DNA of 42,629 bases. Origin: Nitrospirota bacterium. Its GTDB lineage: Bacteria; Nitrospirota; Thermodesulfovibrionia; Thermodesulfovibrionales; JdFR-88. Both the position numbers and the translations under genes were made by a program. The notes beneath the pieces were generated by a model, which was not told the DNA's origin, ran no database searches, and was given only the letters and a program-made list of their open reading frames with translations. The number at the start of each line of letters is the position of its first letter. Positions within the stretch are counted from its first letter, which is position 1. This document shows positions 25,513 to 34,771 of the stretch, one piece after another. Location: positions 1-42,629 of the forward strand of contig JAKAKS010000038.1 in NCBI GenBank assembly GCA_021813405.1, in the 5' to 3' direction.

Positions 25513-27780
25513 CTAGCTGGTAAACGGCAGCTTACCGTCATTAAGCGCGGTTTCGACGGCCAGGGCAATCTGCTCCAGGTTGTACGGCTTCAGCAGCGCG
25601 GCCCGGAATCCGTATTGCCTGAACCCGGCTACAACGGGGTCATTGCAATATCCGCTGGACACTATCAGTTTGGCCTCCGGAAATTGTTCCAGTACCGCGG
25701 TTGCTGCTTCTTTGCCGTCTACCATTCCGGGTACGGTCAGGTCCAGTATGGCGGCGGCAAACGGCCTTCCCGCCAGGGCGGCCTCCCTGAATTTTGATAC
25801 TGCGGATTCGCCGTCGGCGGCCACTTCCACCTGATATCCCAGTCCGGAAAGCATGCTGGCTGCCGACGTCCTGATAAGCTCCTCATCGTCCATAACGAGA
25901 ATCCTGCCACTGGCCGGTCCAATTTTTTCCCCCGCGTCCTGGGCTGGTGCCGGGGCCAGTTGGCTGACAGGCAGGTATATATGAAACTCGGCCCCGCCGC
26001 CGGCCTCCGGCCCAAGGCATAGATGCCCGCCGTGCTTTTGCACTATGGACCACGAAACGGCAAGCCCCAGTCCAACCCCGCGTGGGCGGGTGGTGAAATA
26101 GGGGTCGAATATCTTTTCCCGGATTTCGGCAGGGATGCCCGGCCCCATATCGCTTACAACTATCCGGACGTAATCCCCCGGCGCAAGCCCGTAAGGGTTT
26201 GGCCGCTGAAGGTGCCTGTTTCTGCATATGACGGTGATAGTGCCCCCGTCAGGCATCGCCTGGGCGGCGTTTATCAGCAGATTGTTTAACACCTGGTTTA
26301 TCTGCCCCTCGTCAACGTCCACGGCGTTGAGGTCCTCTGGCAAATCCAGGGTGCACCTGGTAATGGACCCGCTGAGGACGAATTCCGCTGATTCGCGAAC
26401 CAGCGCCCTTATGTCAGCCGATTTTTTAAGCGGGGAGCCGCCTTTGGCGAAGGTAAGCAACTGCTGTGTTAAATCTCTTGCCCGGCCGAAAGCGGACTCG
26501 GCCTGGTCAAGCCTTTTGAATATGTCAGCGCGGTCCTTTGCCATGAATTTGGCTATGCTAATGTTTCCAAGTATTACCGTAAGGAGGTTATTGAAGTCGT
26601 GGGCTATCCCTGCGGCAAGGAGCCCCAGGGACTCTATTTTCTGCTCCATATGGGCCTGTTCCTGCACCCGGACTTTTTCGGTTATGTCGCTGAATACAAG
26701 CACTACGCCTAATATATCTCCGTCGTGGTTTCTTATCGGCGCCCCGCTGTCGGCTATTATCTTTTCTGTTGCGTCCTTGCATATAAGCGCAGTATGGTTG
26801 GCAAGCCCAACCACCTGGCCGCTGGCAAGCACCTTTTCCACAGGGTTTTCACATCTGAAGCGGGTTTTTTCGTTAATGATGTTAAATACGTCCTGGACAG
26901 GCCGCCCCGCGGCCTCGCTGCCTGTCCATCCGGTAAGGCGCTCCGCCGCCTCGTTCATGAATGTTACCCTGCCATCATTGTTGGTTGTGATCACTCCGTC
27001 GCCTATGGACTTGAGGGTAACAGAAAAACGCTCCCTTTCATCCAGCAGTTTGTCTTCCCTTTCCCTTAATGCCGCGCTCATTTTGTTGAACTCCAGGGAA
27101 AGCTCTCCTATCTCGTCATTGCAGCGGATGTGAATGGGTTCTGGGAGTTCCCCCTCCTTGTGGCTGGATACGGCCTTGTGCAGCCGCATTATTGGGTTCA
27201 CCACGAACTTTCCCATGAGGGCGTTAAGTACTATTATGGACAGGGCGGTCATTGCGGCAAGGATTAAGGCGCCCATGAGCGCGGCCCTGTTGATCTCTTT
27301 TTTCTGCGGCAGGGAGCTTAATTTAAGCCGTACATAACCGATTGTGATCGGCTTCCCGGTCTTAAGCGGGTCGTAAAAGACCGGGGCGTAAAAATCGAAG
27401 TTCACGCCCTCTTTCCTGAAAAACGTTGAAGTTGAATTTTTAAAATGGCTTACTGCCGCCGGGCTGGGCGGGTTGTTAAGGTCCTTGAAAGGCCAGGCGT
27501 CCATTGCCAGCCACATGTTGGTGAACACCTGGGCCTGCACCACGTCTTTGGTATGCACTATCTGCGCCATTTTCTTTATGAGCACCAGGTCCTCGGCGGC
27601 CATCCCGTCGCCCACTACCCTTGCCAGGGACTCCGACATTGCAATCCCCCTGGCGGTTATCTCCTTGCCTATGTATTTTTTCTCGTGACGGATAAAGACA
27701 TATGTTGCCGTAATCCCGATGACTGCGATAACCGCCACTAAGAAGAAAGCGACACGGGTCTTTAGGGATATGGCCTTCAT
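25513..27780 (-). CDS. Hybrid sensor histidine kinase with C-terminal receiver
   Basis: A 755-residue membrane kinase: TM1 about 10-30, periplasmic domain about 31-165, TM2 about 166-188, HAMP to about 240, PAS about 250-370, HisKA-type dimerisation helix with His394 in GIAHDFNNLL, ATPase domain about 485-605 (N box LLINAAQAM, G1 DMGPGIP, G2 GVGLGLAVS) and a receiver about 626-745 with Asp680 (AILDLTVPGMVDG) and Lys731. The GIAHDFNN phosphoacceptor motif is the class often found in hybrid kinases of anaerobes. The ATG overlaps the stop of the upstream PstS-like gene by four bases (27777-27780), so the two are translated together and the binding protein may feed its periplasmic sensor. Confidence 0.93.
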   Translation of the reverse strand: MKAISLKTRVAFFLVAVIAVIGITATYVFIRHEKKYIGKEITARGIAMSESLARVVGDGMAAEDLVLIKKMAQIVHTKDVVQAQVFTNMWLAMDAWPFKDLNNPPSPAAVSHFKNSTSTFFRKEGVNFDFYAPVFYDPLKTGKPITIGYVRLKLSSLPQKKEINRAALMGALILAAMTALSIIVLNALMGKFVVNPIMRLHKAVSSHKEGELPEPIHIRCNDEIGELSLEFNKMSAALREREDKLLDERERFSVTLKSIGDGVITTNNDGRVTFMNEAAERLTGWTGSEAAGRPVQDVFNIINEKTRFRCENPVEKVLASGQVVGLANHTALICKDATEKIIADSGAPIRNHDGDILGVVLVFSDITEKVRVQEQAHMEQKIESLGLLAAGIAHDFNNLLTVILGNISIAKFMAKDRADIFKRLDQAESAFGRARDLTQQLLTFAKGGSPLKKSADIRALVRESAEFVLSGSITRCTLDLPEDLNAVDVDEGQINQVLNNLLINAAQAMPDGGTITVICRNRHLQRPNPYGLAPGDYVRIVVSDMGPGIPAEIREKIFDPYFTTRPRGVGLGLAVSWSIVQKHGGHLCLGPEAGGGAEFHIYLPVSQLAPAPAQDAGEKIGPASGRILVMDDEELIRTSAASMLSGLGYQVEVAADGESAVSKFREAALAGRPFAAAILDLTVPGMVDGKEAATAVLEQFPEAKLIVSSGYCNDPVVAGFRQYGFRAALLKPYNLEQIALAVETALNDGKLPFTS

Positions 27781-28613
27781 CTGGCCCTTATTTCGTCCAG
27801 GGAAGGTATTCCGTATGCGGAAATCAGATGCTGTCCGGCCCGGCCCAGTGCGAATTGTATGAATTTTTTTACCTCAGGGGAGGGGGTGCCGGTTGTCACA
27901 AGGTACAGCGGCCTCTTAAGCGGGTACCTGCCTGACACAATGTTCTCCTTGGTGGGCGGCACGCCATTTACCAGCAGCATTTTTACGTTCCTTTTGCGTG
28001 CGCTTGCAAAGCCGGTTGAGGCGAACCCGCCTGGGGTCACCTCCACCATCTGCTCCCAAATTGCAGCGGAGGAGGCAATTATCTGGGTGTTTGCGGTTAT
28101 GATCGGCCGCTTGCCCTTAAGCACCAGCCTGCTAAGGCTCTGCCCCACGCCTCCCATCTCACCCTGGGCCATGAAAGATACAAGTTTCATATCAGGGCCG
28201 CCAAGCTGTTTCCAGTTATATATTCTGCCGGAGTAAATGCCCCGGACCTGGTGCAGGGTAATTCCGTTAACCGGGTTTGATTTGTTTACTATGAACACAA
28301 GGGCGTCCCATGCAACCTGTGTGAAATGCATGCCACTGGGGTCGTCAGCGGATTTGCCTTTGCATGACGCTGCAAAATCCACCCTGCTGGAGTTAAGGTC
28401 CGATATCCCCATCAGGCTTCCCCCGCCCCTGACAAAGACCTTTACCCCTGTAAGTTCCTGGTATTTCTGTGCAAGGTAGGTAAGGTACCCTACCGTGCTG
28501 ACGGAGCAGCCGCTGACGGTCAGCGACTCGCAGCAGGCGGGCCTGGCGGCCCAGGCAAAAGCCAGAGAAAAGATACAAAAACAGAGTACAGCGGTAACGG
28601 TTTTTCTGCCCAC
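27777..28613 (-). CDS. PstS-like periplasmic substrate-binding protein
   Basis: A 278-residue exported protein with a signal peptide ending around residue 28. It matches the phosphate-binding (PBP-like) family: LTVSGCSVSTVGYL near the N terminus, RGGGSLMGI at the ligand loop, FAASCKGKS, ALVFIVNKSNPVNGITLHQVRGIYSGRIYNWKQLGG as the hallmark middle block (given in parts) and a final PEVKKFIQFAL helix. Pst transport genes are absent; it instead overlaps a hybrid histidine kinase, so it may be a ligand sensor rather than a transport component. Ligand could be phosphate or another oxyanion; not decided by sequence. Confidence 0.85.
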   Translation of the reverse strand: MGRKTVTAVLCFCIFSLAFAWAARPACCESLTVSGCSVSTVGYLTYLAQKYQELTGVKVFVRGGGSLMGISDLNSSRVDFAASCKGKSADDPSGMHFTQVAWDALVFIVNKSNPVNGITLHQVRGIYSGRIYNWKQLGGPDMKLVSFMAQGEMGGVGQSLSRLVLKGKRPIITANTQIIASSAAIWEQMVEVTPGGFASTGFASARKRNVKMLLVNGVPPTKENIVSGRYPLKRPLYLVTTGTPSPEVKKFIQFALGRAGQHLISAYGIPSLDEIRAR

Positions 28614-28653
28614 GTTTCGCCTCCCAAGCGAAAACCCCCTCCGCGTTGCCCTT

Positions 28654-28671
28654 TATGCCTGAAAAGGCATA
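28654..28671. repeat. GAAA-tetraloop hairpin in the divergent PstS-like/methyltransferase gap
   Basis: TATGCCT (28654-28660), GAAA, AGGCATA (28665-28671) is a perfect 7-bp stem with a GNRA loop. Upstream, TTTCGC and GCGAAA form another small inverted repeat near 28615-28633. A TAGAAT box at 28675-28680 lies just after the hairpin and could be the -10 for the methyltransferase gene, making the hairpin an operator candidate rather than an RNA element. Confidence 0.5.
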
Positions 28672-28705
28672 GATTAGAATAAACCTTTTATCTGGAGGGA
28701 TTCAA

Positions 28706-29482
28706 GTGCGTCTTACGCTGGACGGGATAAGAGACATAAGGCTCTATCAGAGGGAAAAAGGGTACAGGTTTTCCCTTGACGCCCTGCTTGTGGAATCGTT
28801 TGTGCGCATGCCAGGCATGCGGCTGATTGCGGACCTTGGCGCGGGCTCAGGCATAATAGGGTTGCTGCTGGCCATGCGGTATACAGGGGCCAGGGTTTTC
28901 CTGGTTGAGATACAGAAAGGGCTCTTTGAGCTTGCCTTGCGCAATATAGAGATAAACGGGCTTTCAGGCAGGGTGGTTGCCATAAACGCCGACCTTGCCT
29001 CAATCGGGCATAAGGGCCCTGGCAAATTTCAAATCCCGGCTGGATTAAAGGACAGCCCCGTAAAAGATTTAACAGGGGCGTTCGATCTTGTTGTATCCAA
29101 TCCGCCGTTCAGGGCGCCGTCTGCGGGGCGTTTAAGCGAGGACCAGGAAAGGGCCATAGCCAGGCACGAACTTGCCGTTACGCTGCGGTCTCTGACACTG
29201 GCCGCCTCACGGCTCCTTAAAAGCGGCGGGAAGTTCTGCATGATACACCACCCGGAAAGGCTTGCAGAGATAATGGACACCCTTCAGGCAGCCGGGCTTG
29301 CGCCCAAGCGGCTGAGGTTCGTCCATGGCGGTATGGATATGGTGTCCAAAATGGTCCTTATAGAGTCGGTAAAGGGGGCCAGGGGAGGTCTTGCCGTGGA
29401 AAAACCATTAATAGTGTACCAGCCGGACGGCTCATACACCCCGGAGATAGCCGCAATGTATGAATCAGAGGCGAATGAGTAA
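28706..29482 (+). CDS. TrmN6/YfiC-like SAM-dependent N6-adenine methyltransferase
   Basis: A 258-residue class I methyltransferase. The N terminus LTLDGIRDIRLYQREKGYRFSLDALLVESFV, quoted in part as QREKGYRFSLDALL, is typical of tRNA1(Val) A37 N6-methyltransferases; the SAM loop is DLGAGSGIIGLLLA and the catalytic motif is VVSNPPF. It probably modifies a tRNA adenine. The start is GTG 28706, 6 bases after GGAGGG (28694-28699). It leads a plus-strand series including yprB- and xerD-like genes. Confidence 0.87.
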   Translation: MRLTLDGIRDIRLYQREKGYRFSLDALLVESFVRMPGMRLIADLGAGSGIIGLLLAMRYTGARVFLVEIQKGLFELALRNIEINGLSGRVVAINADLASIGHKGPGKFQIPAGLKDSPVKDLTGAFDLVVSNPPFRAPSAGRLSEDQERAIARHELAVTLRSLTLAASRLLKSGGKFCMIHHPERLAEIMDTLQAAGLAPKRLRFVHGGMDMVSKMVLIESVKGARGGLAVEKPLIVYQPDGSYTPEIAAMYESEANE

Positions 29483-29513
29483 ATTTGAAACTGCCCTGAG
29501 GTTATAATAAATT

Positions 29514-30284
29514 ATGATTGAGCACACCTTCAGCATCCTTAAAGGGGTGGGGCCGGGGCTTGAGCGCAGGCTGTGGCGCAAAGGCATCCTTAACTGGGCG
29601 GATTTCATTGCCGCCGAAGTCAGCTTCATATCTCCGGAAAGAAAAAAAATATTTGATGCCCGTCTTTCTGAAGCCACCGGGCGGCTTGCCAGCGGCGATA
29701 TGAGATACTTTGCAAGGGCGCTGCGCCGGGGTGAGCACTGGAGGCTCTTCGACCTTCTGGCTGTCAGGAAACTGGCCCCCTTGTGCCTGGACATAGAGAC
29801 GAATGGATGGGACATCGCCTCTGGCGGCTATCCGACCGTTGTAGGTGTTTATGACGGGCTGGAGTACAGGGCATATGTAAGGGGTGAGAACCTTACGCGG
29901 CAGGCCCTGGAAGAAGAGTTTGCTGGATGCGATTACCTGATAACCTTCTTCGGGTCGGGTTTCGACATGCCTTTTCTTAAAGACAGCATGGGCGTTGTGT
30001 TTGAAGGGCTTCACTTCGACCTTGCCTTTGGCGCCCGCAGGCTGGGCATGAAAGGAGGGCTGAAGAAACTTGAAGACCAGATGGGTGTGTTCAGGGACGA
30101 TTGTGTCCGGGGTATGGACGGTTACGATGCTGTAAAGCTGTGGCGCAGGGCGGGGCAGGGCGATGAAGAGGCCCGGCGTCTCCTGATCCTTTATAACAAG
30201 TACGATACTGTGAACCTTATGGAGATGGCCGGTACCCTTTATGGCATGCTGAGGAAGCGGACCGGCATCGGTGAGTTTATTTGA
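29514..30284 (+). CDS. Ribonuclease H-like (YprB-type) exonuclease-domain protein
   Basis: A 256-residue protein with a YprB-like RNase H-fold. The N-terminal 85 residues contain a helix-hairpin-like FSILKGVGPGLERRLW segment. The nuclease core starts with LCLDIETNGWD (Asp93, Glu95 as metal ligands), followed by LITFFGSGFDMPFL with a further Asp and, near the C terminus, YNKYDTVNLMEM holding the last expected acidic residue. It probably acts on nucleic acid 3' ends; substrate unknown. No Shine-Dalgarno is present; TATAAT at 29503-29508 ends 5 bases before ATG. The stop overlaps the next gene's TTG start (30281-30284). Confidence 0.85.
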   Translation: MIEHTFSILKGVGPGLERRLWRKGILNWADFIAAEVSFISPERKKIFDARLSEATGRLASGDMRYFARALRRGEHWRLFDLLAVRKLAPLCLDIETNGWDIASGGYPTVVGVYDGLEYRAYVRGENLTRQALEEEFAGCDYLITFFGSGFDMPFLKDSMGVVFEGLHFDLAFGARRLGMKGGLKKLEDQMGVFRDDCVRGMDGYDAVKLWRRAGQGDEEARRLLILYNKYDTVNLMEMAGTLYGMLRKRTGIGEFI

Positions 30285-31165
30285 ATTCGCTTGTTGATGA
30301 ATTCATTGCCTATCTTGCCGTTGAAAAGGGGCTCTCAAGAAACTCGGTGGATTCCTATGGCCGGGACATCGGCGGCCTGGCCGTCTATCTTGCAGAAAAG
30401 GGTTTGGACCTCACAAGTTTCGGCAAGGAGGACATAACCGATTATCTGGAACGGCTCAGGGACAAAGGGCTGTCGCCTGCCAGCCTGGCCCGCACGCTTT
30501 CAGGCATAAGGGGTTTCACTAAATATGCGGTGATAAGCCGCATCCGGCAAACCGACCCTGCTGAAAACCTTGAGTCCCCAAGGCTTTGGCAGCGGGTGCC
30601 AAAGGCGGTTTCAGTGGGTAAGATAAAGGACCTTCTTTCCACCGCAAGCGCCGGGACTGGTCCGGGCTTTGTGCTCAGGGACAAGGCGATGATGGAGCTG
30701 ATGTACGCCGCTGGGTTGCGGGTGAGCGAACTTGTCACCTTAAGGCTTGCGGACCTTAATATGGAGGCCGGGTTTTTAAGGGTGACAGGCAAGGGATCCA
30801 AGGAGAGGGTTGTGCCGGTGAGCAAGAGGGCATTGGCTGCGGTAAAATGCTATATTGAGGGGGCCAGGGCGGATACATGGAAAAAGACCGGCTCCGATCA
30901 TATTTTTTTAACACGCCTTGGCAAGCCCATGACCAGGCAAAGGTTCTGGCAGACACTGAAGCAGACCGCAAGGCGCGCGGGCGTAAAACTTAGCCCCCAT
31001 GTCCTCAGGCATTCCTTTGCCACACACCTGCTTGAAGGCGGCGCTGATTTGCGGTCACTGCAAAAAATGCTCGGCCATTCAGATATTGCAACTACCCAGG
31101 TGTATACGAAGGTGTCCAGGGAGAGGGCTAAAAGGGTCTACAAGGAGCACCATCCCAGGGCTTAG
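30281..31165 (+). CDS. xerD: Tyrosine recombinase, XerD-like
   Basis: Site-specific recombinase for chromosome dimer resolution at dif. The 294 residues have the N-terminal SAM-like core-binding domain (about 1-90) and the catalytic domain with all six residues: Arg147 (AAGLRVSE), Lys171, His240 and Arg243 (SPHVLRHSFATHLLEGGAD), His266 (LGHSDIATTQ) and nucleophile Tyr275. The start is TTG 30281, overlapping the previous stop. Length and lack of mobile-element context favour a housekeeping Xer rather than a phage integrase; XerC versus XerD is less sure. Confidence 0.88.
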   Translation: MNSLVDEFIAYLAVEKGLSRNSVDSYGRDIGGLAVYLAEKGLDLTSFGKEDITDYLERLRDKGLSPASLARTLSGIRGFTKYAVISRIRQTDPAENLESPRLWQRVPKAVSVGKIKDLLSTASAGTGPGFVLRDKAMMELMYAAGLRVSELVTLRLADLNMEAGFLRVTGKGSKERVVPVSKRALAAVKCYIEGARADTWKKTGSDHIFLTRLGKPMTRQRFWQTLKQTARRAGVKLSPHVLRHSFATHLLEGGADLRSLQKMLGHSDIATTQVYTKVSRERAKRVYKEHHPRA

Positions 31166-31302
31166 CCTCAGAACCGGCGGAATCTGATAATATCTTTTAA
31201 AGAAAGCCGCTTTATTGTAAAATCCCTCCGGGTCCCTTTTTGGGAAAAGAAGTGCGAAGGGGAGTTCATAAAAAAGGTGTTTTAAAAGATAAAGGAGGCG
31301 AA

Positions 31303-33759
31303 ATGGCTTTAAAACTTACGGCGGACCACGTCTTCAAATGCTGCGAACCTGGCGTCCTTAACTTTGAAACAACTGCGGAACTGGCCTCTCATTTAGGCAC
31401 CATAGGCCAGGACAGGGCAAAAAGCGCCCTGGATTTCGGGCTGAATTTCGAGGATACCGGGTTTAATCTGTTTGTTCTTGGGGAAAGCGGAACAGGTAAA
31501 TTCACAACGGTGAAGATGCTGCTGGATGATATGGCAGCAAAGGAACCTGTGCCTGCCGACTGGGTTTACGTCTACAATTTCAGGGACCCCGATGTGCCCA
31601 GGGCCATATCTTTTGAACCAGGCAGGGCGGCCGGCTTTCAAAAGGAACTGGAAGAGATTATTAAAGCGCTTAGGTCCGAGATTCCCAAGGTCTTTGAATC
31701 CAAGGAGTACGAAAAACAGAAAAGCAGCATTATGGAGGATTTTCAGAAGAAGCAGAAAGAGCGCTTTGAAACCCTGGAGGGCCTGGCCAGGGACAAGGGG
31801 TTTGCGATAAAGAGAACCATAGCCGGGCTTGTGATGGTTCCCGTGAAGAAAACCGGCGAACCGCTCACCGAGGCGGAATTCGAGGCGCTGGATGAAAAGA
31901 CCAAAAAGAAGGTGGAGGAGATCGGGAAGGACCTTCAGGAAAAGCTGGACGATGTTGTAAGAGAGGTAAGGGACGTAGAAAAATCCGTGAAGAACACGCT
32001 GGCCAGGGTGGAACGCGAGGCCGCTCTCTCCGCCATCGGCCATCTGATAGAAGACCTGAAGAGAAAATACGCGGATTTCCCGAAGGTCACTGCCTATCTG
32101 AGCGAGGTAAGCGAAGATATCCTGGACCACCTGGACGATTTCAAGACGCCCACGGAGGAGCAGCAGGCCGCGGCGGCGTTGCCTTTCATGAGAGCGCAGA
32201 AACAGGAGCCTTCATTTACACGGTATGTGGTCAACGTGCTGGTGAACAACTCCGAGGCAAAAGGAGCGCCCGTTGTCTTCGAGAGCAACCCCACATACAA
32301 CAACCTGTTTGGCAGGATAGAGCACAAATTCCAGTTCGGCGTGGCCGTTACGGATTTTTCCATGATAAAAGCCGGCGCGCTTCACAAGGCAAACGGAGGA
32401 TACCTGATAATAGAGGCCCTGGACCTGCTAAGAAACATCTTCTCCTACGAGGCCCTGAAGAGGGCCATCAAGAACAAAGAGGCCAGGATAGAGGACATCT
32501 GGGAGCAGTACAGGGCCATCTCCACGGCCATGCTTAAGCCGGAAGCCGTGCCCCTTAATGTGAAAATCGTCCTGATCGGCAATCCACAGATATATTATTT
32601 GCTTTACAACCTTGATGACGAGTACAGGGAGCTCTTCAAGGTGAAGGCGGACTTCGATTCTTTCATGGACAGGACGCCGGAGAACGTTGGCAAGTATGCC
32701 CGGTTTGTGGCCAGCAAGTGCAATGAGGAGCACCTGCTGCATTTTGACCGTTCCGGGGTGGAGCGCATAATAGAGTACTCGTCCAGGCTGGCCGGGCAGC
32801 AGGACAAGATAACAGCCAGGTTCAGGGACGTGGTGGATCTGGTTAGGGAGGCCAACTTCTGGGCGAAATCGGCCGGGAGCAATCTGGTTTCGGGGGGACA
32901 CGTGGAAAAAGCCCTGGAGCAGAAAGTATACAGGCATTCCAAGATCAGCGACCGGCTGAGGGACCTTATGATGGAAGACACGCTCATAGTGGAGACCGCC
33001 GGTGGAAAAGTGGGCCAGATAAACGGCCTGGCCGTGATGAGCATGGGCGATTACAGTTTTGGCAAGCCCTCACGTATTACCGCCCGCACTTATGCAGGCA
33101 GGGCCGGTGTCGTGAACATTGAGCGCGAGACGAAGATGAGCGGCCGGATACACGAAAAGGCCGTCCTTATCATAACGAATTACCTCTGGAGCAAATATGC
33201 TGCCAAAAAACCCATAAGCCTTTCGGCCTCGCTCACCTTTGAGCAGTTATACGAAATGATAGAGGGCGACAGCGCTTCCTGCGCGGAGCTTTATACCATT
33301 TTAAGCAGCATAGCGGGCGCTCCGATTAAGCAGTCCTTTGCGGTAACCGGCTCCATGGACCAGAACGGTGACGTTCAGCCCATCGGCGGGGTGAATGAAA
33401 AGATCGAGGGCTTCTTCGAGATATGCAAACTCCGCGGCCTTGACGGCAGCCACGGCGTGATAATACCGGGCAGGAACATCAAAAACCTGATGCTCAAGAG
33501 GGAAGTGGTGGAGGCCGTTAAAGAAGGGAAGTTCAATATATACGCCATAAACAAGGTGGAAGAAGGGATAGAGCTTTTGATGGGCATGCAGGCCGGCGAA
33601 CCTGGCCCGGACGGAAAATATCCGGAAGGCACCCTGAACTACCTGGTAAACAAGCGCCTGGATGAGATTGCGGAGGCCGTAAAGGCCAAGAAAGAGCAGG
33701 AGACGGTAGAGGCGGTGAAACATGTCGAAAAGAAGGACGGGGAAGAAGCGAAGAGTTAA
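31303..33759 (+). CDS. Lon-family AAA+ protease (LonB/LonH-like, AAA_32 type)
   Basis: An 818-residue ATP-dependent protease. Walker A GESGTGK lies at residues 60-66; a long coiled-coil insert covers about 100-250; the C-terminal Lon protease domain carries the Ser-Lys dyad, Ser657 in EGDSASCAE and Lys700 in GGVNEKIEGFF, 43 residues apart as in E. coli Lon. It lacks the N-terminal substrate domain of canonical LonA and transmembrane segments of archaeal LonB, matching the widespread bacterial group named as ATP-dependent protease or YcbZ-like. ATG 31303 is chosen for its AAAGGAGG site a few bases upstream; an in-frame TTG at 31240 is less likely. A strong terminator follows. Confidence 0.92.
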   Translation: MALKLTADHVFKCCEPGVLNFETTAELASHLGTIGQDRAKSALDFGLNFEDTGFNLFVLGESGTGKFTTVKMLLDDMAAKEPVPADWVYVYNFRDPDVPRAISFEPGRAAGFQKELEEIIKALRSEIPKVFESKEYEKQKSSIMEDFQKKQKERFETLEGLARDKGFAIKRTIAGLVMVPVKKTGEPLTEAEFEALDEKTKKKVEEIGKDLQEKLDDVVREVRDVEKSVKNTLARVEREAALSAIGHLIEDLKRKYADFPKVTAYLSEVSEDILDHLDDFKTPTEEQQAAAALPFMRAQKQEPSFTRYVVNVLVNNSEAKGAPVVFESNPTYNNLFGRIEHKFQFGVAVTDFSMIKAGALHKANGGYLIIEALDLLRNIFSYEALKRAIKNKEARIEDIWEQYRAISTAMLKPEAVPLNVKIVLIGNPQIYYLLYNLDDEYRELFKVKADFDSFMDRTPENVGKYARFVASKCNEEHLLHFDRSGVERIIEYSSRLAGQQDKITARFRDVVDLVREANFWAKSAGSNLVSGGHVEKALEQKVYRHSKISDRLRDLMMEDTLIVETAGGKVGQINGLAVMSMGDYSFGKPSRITARTYAGRAGVVNIERETKMSGRIHEKAVLIITNYLWSKYAAKKPISLSASLTFEQLYEMIEGDSASCAELYTILSSIAGAPIKQSFAVTGSMDQNGDVQPIGGVNEKIEGFFEICKLRGLDGSHGVIIPGRNIKNLMLKREVVEAVKEGKFNIYAINKVEEGIELLMGMQAGEPGPDGKYPEGTLNYLVNKRLDEIAEAVKAKKEQETVEAVKHVEKKDGEEAKS

Positions 33760-33812
33760 CAATTCCGTATATAGTAGTAAATGCTCAATATGCCGTTAAA
33801 GAATTTTATCGT

Positions 33813-33855
33813 GATGCCCGGCCCGCGCTTCAGCGGTGTCCGGGCGTCGCTTTTT
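33813..33855 (+). terminator. Intrinsic terminator after the Lon-like gene
   Basis: GATGCCCGG (33813-33821) pairs with CCGGGCGTC (33840-33848) with one G-U, and within it CCGC (33823-33826) pairs with GCGG (33833-33836) around a 6-base loop. Five T follow at 33851-33855. It lies about 55 bases after the stop and just before the acyltransferase start. Confidence 0.82.
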
Positions 33856-33860
33856 AAATA

Positions 33861-34760
33861 ATGGGAATTCCCGCGGGCAAATTTTTTGCCGGTCTGCGCG
33901 CCGCTGTTATAATAGCGGCCGGGTCAGTATTTGCCGCTCTTCCGGCGGGCATCGCCAGAAAAGCCGGCAGGTTTGCCGGGCGTTTGCTGTTTGTAGCCTG
34001 GCGGAAAAGGCGTGCCATAGCAATACATAATGTGTCTGCCGCAATGGAACGCGGGGCGGTGCCGGAATATCGCGAGGATGGAAATGCGATGGGCCCAGAG
34101 TGGGTTGCACGGGAATCCTTCATGAACCTTGGGGCCTCGTTTGCCGAGCTGATTAAGATATACTTTGGCACGGGCGGCGGCATACTGGGCCATGTGGATG
34201 TGCGTGGAGGGGAAAATTTTGAAAAAGCCCGTGAAGGCAACCGGGGGATCATATTTATCACAGCCCATATGGGCAACTGGGAACTGCTTGCCATAAAAGG
34301 GGCGCTGGCATTCGGCGGAATGGGTGTAGTGGCCAGGCCGCTTGGGAATCCGTACCTGAATGTGATGATGGAAAGGGCCAGGTCCAAATTCGGCAACAAG
34401 GTTATCTATAAAGAAGGGGCGCTTAAAAAAATGCTCCGGACATTAAGTGCGGGCGGTACGGTTGGCGTTCTGATGGACCAGGCGGTCATAAAAGAAGAGG
34501 GATACCTGGTGGATTTTCTTGGCCGCCCCGCCTGGACCACAAGAATGCCTGTTGTAATGGCTAAGAAGACCGGCGCGGCCCTTCTTCCTGCCTTTATAAA
34601 GAGGACTGCCGGCGGGCACCAGCTTACGGTACTTCCGGAGATCGATTGCTCCGGGGCCGAGCAGGACATTCTTATGAGGCTGAATGCCGCGATAGGAGAG
34701 AAGATAAAAACCAGCCCTTCGGAATGGCTTTGGATGCACAGGAGATGGAAACGGACGTAA
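33861..34760 (+). CDS. LpxL/HtrB-type lysophospholipid acyltransferase
   Basis: A 299-residue membrane-associated acyltransferase of the lipid A late-acylation family, with an N-terminal hydrophobic helix (about 12-30), the catalytic HxxxxE motif His136-Glu141 in ITAHMGNWELLA and a GTVGVLMDQ motif near residue 200. It probably adds a secondary acyl chain to lipid A, or acylates another lipid. The ATG begins 6 bases after the terminator T-run and has no Shine-Dalgarno, so the true promoter and start are unclear. mqnD follows after 11 bases. Confidence 0.88.
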   Translation: MGIPAGKFFAGLRAAVIIAAGSVFAALPAGIARKAGRFAGRLLFVAWRKRRAIAIHNVSAAMERGAVPEYREDGNAMGPEWVARESFMNLGASFAELIKIYFGTGGGILGHVDVRGGENFEKAREGNRGIIFITAHMGNWELLAIKGALAFGGMGVVARPLGNPYLNVMMERARSKFGNKVIYKEGALKKMLRTLSAGGTVGVLMDQAVIKEEGYLVDFLGRPAWTTRMPVVMAKKTGAALLPAFIKRTAGGHQLTVLPEIDCSGAEQDILMRLNAAIGEKIKTSPSEWLWMHRRWKRT

Positions 34761-34771
34761 ACTAGCCAGAT

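Noticed and set aside
26228-27133. 301-codon open frame opposite the hybrid kinase
   Set aside because: Antisense shadow in GC-rich DNA; the minus-strand frame carries clear kinase motifs. The same holds for large antisense frames over ftsH, serS, the thioredoxin reductase, uvrB and the Lon-like gene.
30281-31165. XerD-like gene as an integrase of a mobile element
   Set aside because: Housekeeping length and neighbours, with no attachment-site repeats or cargo genes nearby.
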